Shown in pieces: positions 41,027-47,499 of a DNA stretch of 47,499 nt (position 1 is its first letter; each line of letters opens with the position of its first letter). Under the pieces are notes generated by a model. That model saw only the letters and a list, made by a program, of their open reading frames with translations, was not told the DNA's origin and did not search any database. Both the position numbers and the translations under genes were made by a program. Source of the stretch: Dethiothermospora halolimnae (GTDB taxonomy: Bacteria > Bacillota > Clostridia > Tissierellales > VENL01); the NCBI RefSeq assembly GCF_037577855.1, contig NZ_JBAKFX010000031.1, forward strand, positions 1-47,499, in the 5' to 3' direction.

Positions 41027-41542
41027 ATGAAACGCATGAAAAACACAATTATACTGATAGTAGGTTTAACAATTATCTTAACTGGAGTTTTTATGGTATA
41101 TGGAACTTCCTATTATCGCTCAATAAAAATAAACAATATAAGCACTAAAAAATTTGAAAATACTTTGAAAGATAAATTAAAGTCCCAAAGCTCTATTGAT
41201 ATAAAAAGGTGTACCGACTTTGAGTGGGATAGGGCTTATGTTTTTCCACCCTATCATTCTTCAAATGATGTATATAAAAAAGTAGGAAAAGAGTGGACTA
41301 ATTACAATACATATATTGGATATTTATTATTTCATGATATGGAAAATAAAACTGTTAGTGAAGGTCAACGATTGATTGTTTTTACAAAGAATGATAATGT
41401 GATTTTATCAAAAATATATAATTTAATAGATTTACCGGTGATCTTTCAAGTTCCAGATTATTCATTTACTTCAACTGACTCACAGTTCAATGTGGAGGGT
41501 TTGGCCTATAGTAATGATGTGAAAAAACTAGTATTAAACTAG
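41027..41542 (+). CDS. Signal-anchored protein of unknown function
   Basis: This 171-residue protein starts after GGGAGAGGTATGAA. It has an N-terminal hydrophobic segment (TIILIVGLTIILTGVFMVYG) after a positively charged end, followed by an extracytoplasmic domain with CTDFEWDRAYVFPPYHSSND, a motif widespread in hypothetical clostridial and bacillar proteins. It has no lipobox. It shares the upstream block with the LRR gene, so the two may act together at the cell surface. Family and role are unknown to me. Confidence 0.65.
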   Translation: MKRMKNTIILIVGLTIILTGVFMVYGTSYYRSIKINNISTKKFENTLKDKLKSQSSIDIKRCTDFEWDRAYVFPPYHSSNDVYKKVGKEWTNYNTYIGYLLFHDMENKTVSEGQRLIVFTKNDNVILSKIYNLIDLPVIFQVPDYSFTSTDSQFNVEGLAYSNDVKKLVLN

Positions 41543-41617
41543 TAAAAAAGAGAAGAGGCTTATTAATATTTAATAGGTACAAAGATGAATTTTTATAAAT
41601 ATTAAGGGGGGATTGTT

Positions 41618-42445
41618 GTGAAACTAGTAACATTATTAGAAAATACAAGGGTTTCAGAGGAATATAAAAAGGCCCATGGTCTTTCCCTGTATATTGAAAC
41701 TCCGAAGCATAAGATATTGTTTGACACGGGAGGAAATGACTACTTTTTCCACAATGGAAAAAAGTTAGGCATAGATTTAAAGGATGTTGATATAGCAATA
41801 ATATCCCATGGTCACAGTGATCATGGAGGCGGACTGGAAGACTTTTTAAAGATCAATGAGAAAGCAAAGATTTATATAGGAAGTGAAGCCTTTGATAAAC
41901 ATGTTGTAAAAGTACTAGGGGTTTTCAAATACAACATAGGTTTAAAACAGGAATTAAGTAATAACAGTAGATTTATTAAAGTTGATGGAAGATTAAAAAT
42001 CGATGAAGAATTGATTTTATTTAGTGATATTGCTGGAAATGAATTTTTACCAAAGGGAAATAAAAGATTATTGAAAGAATATAAAGGTGGAAATATTAGT
42101 CAAGATGATTTTAAGCATGAGATTAATCTTTTAATCAATGATAAAGGTTCATATAATTTATTATGTGGATGTGCCCATAGAGGAATTGTAAATATAGTAG
42201 ATAGGGGAAAGGAATTAATTAAAGATAATATTAAAAATGTCGTGGGGGGATTTCATTTAATGGGTACCAAAGTTAAAAAAACAGAAGATCAAGACTTTTT
42301 AAATAGATTAGCTGATACCCTTACAAATAAAGATGTAAAAAATTACTATACTTGTCACTGTACTGGTAAAGAAACTTATAATTATTTAAACCAACGTATG
42401 GATAACTTAAATGAAATAAAAACAGGTATGACATTAGAACTTTAA
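41618..42445 (+). CDS. Metallo-beta-lactamase-fold hydrolase (DHPPS-like)
   Basis: Starts at GTG 41618 after AAGGGGGGATTG. The 275-residue protein has LFDTGGNDYF, IAIISHGHSDHGGGL (His64, His66, Asp68, His69), GCAHRGIVN with the next His, and GGFHLMG, and ends near YTCHCTGKE. This is the pattern of the archaeal dihydropterin-related MBL enzymes (7,8-dihydropterin-6-methyl-4-(beta-D-ribofuranosyl)aminobenzene 5'-phosphate synthase family). The likely role is hydrolysis of a phosphorylated or cyclic small molecule; exact substrate unknown. Confidence 0.85.
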   Translation: MKLVTLLENTRVSEEYKKAHGLSLYIETPKHKILFDTGGNDYFFHNGKKLGIDLKDVDIAIISHGHSDHGGGLEDFLKINEKAKIYIGSEAFDKHVVKVLGVFKYNIGLKQELSNNSRFIKVDGRLKIDEELILFSDIAGNEFLPKGNKRLLKEYKGGNISQDDFKHEINLLINDKGSYNLLCGCAHRGIVNIVDRGKELIKDNIKNVVGGFHLMGTKVKKTEDQDFLNRLADTLTNKDVKNYYTCHCTGKETYNYLNQRMDNLNEIKTGMTLEL

Positions 42446-42476
42446 TTTATGTTATATTTACAATATCACCTACAAT

Positions 42477-42514
42477 AGACTTTTTAACATTTATTAAGGG
42501 ATGTTAAAAGGTCT
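42477..42514 (+). terminator. Hairpin after the MBL gene
   Basis: AGACTTTTTAACAT (42477-42490) pairs with 42501-42514 with one G-U/mismatch across a 10-base loop. The downstream sequence ATTAATTTA is not a strong U run, so termination may be weak. Confidence 0.5.
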
Positions 42515-42637
42515 ATTAATTTATAAAATATTTAGAGTATATTTAATATAGTTATAGAAGATTTATCAGATGGGTACTATCATTTATTGGTTAAGAAGCA
42601 ATAAATGAAATATATAATATAGCTAGGGGGGATACCA

Positions 42638-42997
42638 ATGCCTTGTAATCATAAATTTGGAATAATAGATTGTTTAAAAGATTATGATGAGGATGAATAT
42701 AATCCCGATAAATATAATTGTATTTCTATAGATGATGATTTTTTATCTGAAATATACCATAATGGACTAGGAAATAAAATAAAACACCTTAAAACATTTG
42801 CCCATAATCCCAATAGGCCCTTTAAAGATCTTGCATATTGTGGAATAACCTTAATACCATCAAAATCTCTTAAATATTTTTTAGATATTATTACTGAAGC
42901 AAATTTAAAGTATAAATCAAAGGAGTTAGAAAAGTTAATTGAAAAAATATCTATTGCAATTAAGGAAGACAAATGGATGATCCATTATGGGATTTAA
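42638..42997 (+). CDS. Small protein of unknown function
   Basis: This 119-residue protein begins MPCNHKFGIIDCLKDYDEDEYNPDKYNCI, then TFAHNPNRPFKDLAYCGITLIP near the middle. Cys and His residues are few (Cys3, His5, Cys12) and do not form an obvious metal site. It looks like a real family of single-domain proteins, but I cannot name it. The start follows AGGGGGGATACCA. It stands alone before a NUDIX gene. Confidence 0.5.
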   Translation: MPCNHKFGIIDCLKDYDEDEYNPDKYNCISIDDDFLSEIYHNGLGNKIKHLKTFAHNPNRPFKDLAYCGITLIPSKSLKYFLDIITEANLKYKSKELEKLIEKISIAIKEDKWMIHYGI

Positions 42998-43051
42998 AAT
43001 AGAATAGGGGGACTATAGGTTAAGATTTATATAACTAAGGAGGAACGATAT

Positions 43052-43555
43052 ATGGAGTATTTTGATATTTTAAAACAAGATGGAAGTATAAGTGGGAAAA
43101 TAGCACCAAAAGGGACGGAGTTATTGGAAGATGAGTATTACCTTGGTGTACATGCATATATACATAATTCTAAAGGAGAGTTTCTACTTCAAAAAAGGTC
43201 TATGAAAAAAGAATTTTTACCCGGAGGATGGGATATCCATATGGGACATGTTATGGCGGGAGAAACTAGTAAGATAGCCATTAAAAGAGAAATAAAAGAA
43301 GAGTTAGGAATAGAAGTTAATAATCTAAAGTTTTTAAAACAAATAGTTTGGGAAAAGCATAATCACTTTATTGATATGTATATCTCATGTAAAGATATCG
43401 ATCTTTCCGATTTAATATTGCAAAAATCAGAAGTAGAAGATGTCAAATATGTTCCAAGAGATGAAATGATTGATTTAATAAGAAGTATGGATTATAGACC
43501 TAAAGAATATAGAGATGTAATTGAGAATTATGTTAGAGAGATTAGCAGTGTGTAA
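43052..43555 (+). CDS. NUDIX hydrolase (IPP-isomerase-like subgroup)
   Basis: This 167-residue protein has a complete Nudix box, residues 65-87 (Gly65, Glu71, Arg79-Glu80, Glu83-Glu84). The N-terminus EYFDILKQDGSISGK and the WDIHMGHV element match the subgroup that includes YfcD and isopentenyl-diphosphate isomerase. It starts after AAGGAGGAACGATAT. It is a relative of the 6244 gene and likely acts on a nucleotide-sugar or pyrophosphate compound. Confidence 0.88.
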   Translation: MEYFDILKQDGSISGKIAPKGTELLEDEYYLGVHAYIHNSKGEFLLQKRSMKKEFLPGGWDIHMGHVMAGETSKIAIKREIKEELGIEVNNLKFLKQIVWEKHNHFIDMYISCKDIDLSDLILQKSEVEDVKYVPRDEMIDLIRSMDYRPKEYRDVIENYVREISSV

Positions 43556-43655
43556 TTACAATATATTTGAGGACAACGGACTAAGTGTATATAAATAAAA
43601 GGTAATAACTAATTACAGGAACATAAATCTTCAATAATTAATGGGGGGATAAGAA

Positions 43656-44584
43656 ATGAGGGACATAGGAATAGATTGGGATGATTTAAAAAGATATGTT
43701 AAAGAGCAAATTTATACTTTGCCAGGAATCAAAAATCACAAAGATAAATTAACTGTATTATTAACAGGGAGTAGGGCAATAGGTACATATTCGAAGGGGT
43801 CAGATGTAGATATTGATGTTATTTGTACAAAGGAAGTATATAACAAAATTCAAAGTGAAATGGTAGAAAGGGGATTAACAACAAATAAAAAAGTAGCATT
43901 TTACTATTTACCTAAAATAGGATGGGATAAATATTTTGGTAAAGAAGTTGGACAACCACACATTTCTATAACTAATATTGATATAATTAAAGAACAAATA
44001 AAAAGTTTTGAAGATGTTCCTGTCTGGATATGGTCAAATGCAGTTATCATTAATGATCCAAGGGCCCAGTTTAAAAGGATAATTAGTTTATTTAAAGAAT
44101 ATCCTATGGAAGTGTTAAAAAGAAAAGTGAAATATAGATATTTATTATCACTATACTGGCTAATTGACGTATATCCCCACAACCATAGTAAAACAGATGA
44201 AGTATTTTCTGGAACTTTAGCTATAGTTAATGGAATTAATGAGCTTTATAAATTTTTTTATTTAATTGAAGGAAAATCCTTCCTTATATGGAAAAATTAC
44301 CTTTATATGTTGAAACAACAAAGCTAGGGAAAAGATTTAAACCATTACTAACTAAAGTTTTAAATCTAGTTACAGGTTATAAATTTGAAAGGATCAATGT
44401 GTGGGATAGGCTTGATAAGGCTATAGAAATATTATTATATGGAGATAAAAGTAAAGAAGCCTATGAACTATCGGAAGCTTGCGATAAGGCAATGATAGAT
44501 TTAGGTATTGAAAAATACTGGGTAGAAGCAGGATATGACAATATAGATGAATTATTACATGGGAAACTAGGTCCAACTCCATAA
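43656..44584 (+). pseudogene. Nucleotidyltransferase, frameshifted near 44288
   Basis: ATG 43656 follows GGGGGGATAAGAA. The first part (residues 1-210) has LTGSRAIGTYSKGSDVDIDVICT, a Pol-beta-like nucleotidyltransferase core with the Gly-Ser and D-x-D-x-D motif, then helical sequence. The frame ends at TAG shortly after EGKSFLIWKN, but the continuation MEKLPLYVETTKLGKRFKPL in another frame (from 44288 to TAA 44582-44584) fits the end of the same protein. A one-base loss within about 44270-44290 would explain it. It could be a sequencing error or a recent loss. Confidence 0.75.
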
Positions 44585-44601
44585 GAATAGGGGGATTTTC
44601 A

Positions 44602-45468
44602 TTGAAGGCTATAGAAATCGAAGCTAAAAGTGCTCTACATAAATTAAAAAGAAGGGGATTACCTTATAAATATGATCTAAATATCTATAGAGGATGCTCC
44701 CATGGATGCAAATATTGTTACGGAGAAAGTAGTCATAAATATTTAGGAAATACGGATTTCAACAAAGAGATATATGTTAAATCGAACATTATTGAAGTAT
44801 TAGAACGGGAGTTATATTCCTCAAAGTGGAAAGGTGATATTATAAATATTGGAGGGGTATGTGACAGTTATCAATCAATAGAAAATAATTACAAACTAAT
44901 GAGAGATATTTTGAAACTTATGATAAAATATAAAAATCCAATAATTATTAGTACAAAATCCAATTTGATTTTACGGGATTTGGATTTAATAGATGAGTTG
45001 GCTAAACATACCTATGTAAATATTGCTCTTTGTATTACATCAAGTAATGATGATGTATCAAAAAAAGTTGAGCCAGGTGCCAGTCTTCCGGTAGAAAGAT
45101 TTAGAGCATTATCTGAAATTTCAAAAACGAAAGCCAATACAGCCCTTCATATGATGCCAATATTGCCCTTTTTAGCGGATGATGAAGATACACTAGAAAC
45201 CTTAGTAAAGTGGGCTAAAGAGTCAGAGGTAGACTACATGTTAACGGGAATGTTATATTTAACTGGGGGTATCAAAAAGAGATACTTATCATTTATTAAA
45301 GAAGATTATCCTAAGTACTATGTTCCCTATTGCAGATTATATCCAAAGGGAGGAGCAGATAAAGACTATAAGAGTAAGATTCATGGTTTTCTAGCTGAAA
45401 TGAGAAAAAAATATAATGTAAATAATAACTATTCAAAGGCTCTCCCTAAAAAAACAACTAATATCTAG
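44602..45468 (+). CDS. SPL-like radical SAM protein
   Basis: Starts at TTG 44602 after ATAGGGGGATTTTCA. The 288-residue protein has YRGCSHGCKYCYGE (Cys32, Cys36, Cys39) and resembles spore photoproduct lyase-like radical SAM proteins: INIGGVCDSYQSIENNYKLMRDIL and STKSNLILRDLDLI fit their barrel. Distinct from SPL itself, it lacks the long N-terminal part and the extra Cys for the H-atom path is not evident, so it is probably a homologue of unknown function. It follows the nucleotidyltransferase by 17 bases. Confidence 0.8.
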   Translation: MKAIEIEAKSALHKLKRRGLPYKYDLNIYRGCSHGCKYCYGESSHKYLGNTDFNKEIYVKSNIIEVLERELYSSKWKGDIINIGGVCDSYQSIENNYKLMRDILKLMIKYKNPIIISTKSNLILRDLDLIDELAKHTYVNIALCITSSNDDVSKKVEPGASLPVERFRALSEISKTKANTALHMMPILPFLADDEDTLETLVKWAKESEVDYMLTGMLYLTGGIKKRYLSFIKEDYPKYYVPYCRLYPKGGADKDYKSKIHGFLAEMRKKYNVNNNYSKALPKKTTNI

Positions 45469-45583
45469 CCATTATTAATATAGATTTATTATATAAAAAT
45501 TTCAGAGAATTAAAAAAATAATAAATTGAAAAAGTACAAATCCCCTAATAACTAAAATATTATAAAGAATGGAGGAAAATGAT

Positions 45584-46171
45584 ATGAAAAAGTATACAGA
45601 ACTAATTATGGTAAGACATGCAAAAGTGGAATACACACCAGATGATAAAGAGAGGGCATTAACAATGGAAGGTAGGGAACAAAGAAAAGATGTATTAGAT
45701 ATTTTAAGAAAAAGGGAAGTAGATGCCATCTACTCCAGTCCATTTATAAGGGCAGTGGATACCATTAAGCCCTATGCTGAATATAGGGGAATAGAAATTG
45801 AAATAATAGATGACTTAAGGGAACGTAAGGTGTCAGATCATTTTATAGATGATTTTGAAACCTTTGCAATTAACCAGTGGAAAGACTTTGGCTATAAACT
45901 CCCCTATGGAGAATCACTAAATCAAGTACAACAAAGAGGTGTACAAGCTATAGAAGAAATAATTAATGATAATAAAGGAAAAACAATCGTTGTAGGGACC
46001 CATGGAACTTTTTTATGTGTATTATTAAACTACTATTATAAAAAGTGTGACTATAATTTCTGGGAAAAATTAAAAATGCCTGCCATTATATCAATAATAG
46101 TAGATGCTGAAGGGAGTATCGATAGAATTTATGAAACAGAATTAAACGGTGAAATAATAAATATATTATGA
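45584..46171 (+). CDS. Histidine phosphatase (phosphoglycerate-mutase-like)
   Basis: ATG 45584 was chosen because GGAGGAAAATG ends about 5-8 bases before it; the in-frame ATG at 45569 is inside or before the ribosome binding site. The 195-residue protein has LIMVRHAKVEYTP (catalytic His12), VDAIYSSPFIRAVDTIKPYA and IVVGTHGTF (second His). It is a small member of the histidine phosphatase superfamily, acting on phosphorylated small molecules or sugars. The RHG motif is changed to RHA, seen in many homologues. Confidence 0.85.
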   Translation: MKKYTELIMVRHAKVEYTPDDKERALTMEGREQRKDVLDILRKREVDAIYSSPFIRAVDTIKPYAEYRGIEIEIIDDLRERKVSDHFIDDFETFAINQWKDFGYKLPYGESLNQVQQRGVQAIEEIINDNKGKTIVVGTHGTFLCVLLNYYYKKCDYNFWEKLKMPAIISIIVDAEGSIDRIYETELNGEIINIL

Positions 46172-46333
46172 GAAATGGAGTCTTTTAATAAATTCCAAAC
46201 CAGTTATATTCCATTATAGGTAATATATTATGAATAAGTAGAGGGGAATTTATTCTCCGCCATAATAATAGGGAAAAACGATAGACCGTACTTTTTTAAT
46301 AGAGCTAGTGACTTATAAAGGGGAGTGACTTAT

Positions 46334-47281
46334 ATGACAAAATCACAAGACAAATTATTTAAAGAAGGATTAAAAGAACAGAATCTATCAAAACTTAAAA
46401 AAGTAGCAAAGGGGGATGTTCATAGTCATTGTGGACTGGGACTTAGATTTTCCACATTTAATAAGTGGGCAGGCGGTAGTGTAACTAAACCACCGAAAGC
46501 CATGGATGGTATTAAAGGATTAGATAAGTATATCTTCAATGAAACCATTGGGTATATAAAGACAGGAAAAGATGTGGAATTCTTGATAGAAGAAGCTGTA
46601 AAGGAAGCCATAAGTGACGGAGTAACAGTGCTAGAACCTAGTATAGATTGTCATGATATCACTTATTTTAACAATGAAAATGATTTTTTGGATGCAATAA
46701 TGGCAATTAAAAATAAATATAAAGACAAAATAGACTTTAGACCAGAAGTCGGTATGCCTAAACTTATATCCCCTGGGGCATTAGAAGACTTACTGATACC
46801 TTGTATAGACAGCGGAATATTTAAATCTATAGATTTATATGGAAATGAAACTAGGGATGATGATTATGAGAGATTAAAAAAATATTATCGATATGCAAGA
46901 AAAAAGGGGTTAAAACTTAAAGTCCACGCAGGTGAATTTCAAGGACCAGAGAACATAAAAAAAGCTATAGAAATACTAGATGTAGATGAAATTCAACATG
47001 GCATATCATCTGTAAATGATCAATATGCAATGGACCTTATAAAGGAAAGAAATATTAGACTCAACATTTGTCCAAGCAGTAATAGAATATTAGGTTCGGT
47101 CAAAGATATGAAAAAACATCCATCAAGAAAATTATTTGATCAAGGTATAAAAATCACTATAAATACCGATGACTTATTAATTTTTGATAGTGGCGTTTCA
47201 GAGGAGTATTTATACTTATATAAATTGGGTTTATTTAATGAAGATGAGTTAAATGAAATAAGAAAAATGTCATTGATATAA
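46334..47281 (+). CDS. Adenosine-deaminase-like amidohydrolase
   Basis: ATG 46334 follows AAAGGGGAGTGACTT; a GTG at 46325 overlaps the ribosome binding site. The 315-residue TIM-barrel protein has GDVHSHCGLG (His30, His32 zinc ligands), LKVHAGEFQG (His with catalytic Glu), DEIQHGI and ITINTDDLLIF (Asp ligand), the order of the adenosine/AMP deaminase family. It may deaminate adenosine or a related purine, but divergent members act on other substrates such as N6-modified adenines. The C-terminus ends KMSLI, shorter than average by a short helix. Confidence 0.8.
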   Translation: MTKSQDKLFKEGLKEQNLSKLKKVAKGDVHSHCGLGLRFSTFNKWAGGSVTKPPKAMDGIKGLDKYIFNETIGYIKTGKDVEFLIEEAVKEAISDGVTVLEPSIDCHDITYFNNENDFLDAIMAIKNKYKDKIDFRPEVGMPKLISPGALEDLLIPCIDSGIFKSIDLYGNETRDDDYERLKKYYRYARKKGLKLKVHAGEFQGPENIKKAIEILDVDEIQHGISSVNDQYAMDLIKERNIRLNICPSSNRILGSVKDMKKHPSRKLFDQGIKITINTDDLLIFDSGVSEEYLYLYKLGLFNEDELNEIRKMSLI

Positions 47282-47499
47282 GGCTTAATAACTATACATG
47301 ATAGACCAGCTAGTAAAAGTCAAGAGTATTTAAGTGAAAAAATTTAAATTCTCTAATATTAAATTTATGCATGACAAAAAGACCTTTGAAAAACACGAAC
47401 AATGGCCAAATTTAGGCTTTTAAAATTGTGAAATTTTTAAGCTATGCAATTAGTCTAGAATTATTTTCTAAATACATCTTAGAGTGTAGTTTAGGCTCC
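47282..47499. other. Non-coding tail
   Basis: No supported gene after the deaminase. The sequence is AT-rich, with stops in all + frames. An AAATTTAAATT stretch near 47340 is low complexity. Confidence 0.3.

Overview
The window is AT-rich DNA with strong AGGAGG-type ribosome binding sites, frequent TTG and GTG starts, and mostly TAA or TAG stops. Together with the families present (radical SAM enzymes, internalin-like leucine-rich repeats, SF0329- and TIGR04076-type proteins, a MraY and a TagA-type enzyme), this points to a low-GC Gram-positive anaerobe of the Clostridia, perhaps the Tissierellales or a related order. The order is a guess from gene content, not a measurement.

Layout. About 60 genes are visible and all but three lie on the + strand. 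There is no ribosomal, prophage or conjugation block. The window is a long row of mostly single-gene accessory units, each with its own ribosome binding site: about seven GNAT acetyltransferases, four NUDIX hydrolases, two HAD phosphatases, two nucleotidyltransferases (one AadA-like), two SAM methyltransferases, three radical SAM proteins, two intact metallo-beta-lactamase-fold hydrolases, two alpha/beta hydrolases, and single copies of RidA, GrpB, YdcF, NIF3, MazG, VOC, PIG-L, histidine phosphatase and adenosine-deaminase-like proteins. Orphan copies of enzymes that normally sit in fixed operons also occur: argC at 16.2 kb, a full-length MraY at 14.6 kb and a TagA/WecG-type glycosyltransferase at 27.7 kb. 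The functions suggest detoxification, antibiotic modification, nucleotide housecleaning and envelope modification.

Region by region. 0-5 kb: gene remnants, then a radical SAM + DUF692 (MNIO-like) operon, a hydrolase and an alpha/alpha-toroid protein. 5-24 kb: the densest part of the enzyme array, with several broken genes. 24-31 kb: a NUDIX gene on the minus strand, a membrane-anchored hydrolase, TagA and a candidate ADP-ribosyltransferase. 31.9-33.4 kb: an Eis-like acetyltransferase preceded by a promoter, a structured leader and an intrinsic terminator, which looks like an attenuator. 34.7-35.9 kb: a REP-associated (RAYT/Y1) HUH transposase between inverted copies of a short repeat. 35.9-38.6 kb: a minus-strand MoxR-type ATPase + VWA operon (RavA/ViaA-like). 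38.9-40.8 kb: a leucine-rich-repeat protein with near-identical 132-bp repeats and an assembly gap. 41-47.3 kb: more single accessory enzymes.

The most notable feature is a family of repeats with the core GGGACAGTTCATTATAA (reverse strand TTATAATGAACTGTCCC), often preceded by GGACAAGC. At least eleven copies occur, as singles, as one perfect palindrome and as two related ~150-bp doublets. They flank the RAYT gene and many neighbouring genes. One HAD gene is enclosed by ends that match those around the RAYT gene. A RAYT/REP system that scatters through, and may help build, this gene array is the strongest candidate for an undescribed system here.

Gene decay is frequent. Two genes carry in-frame TGA where tryptophan is expected, one has ATA at the expected start position, two have frameshifts, and at least five others are fragments.
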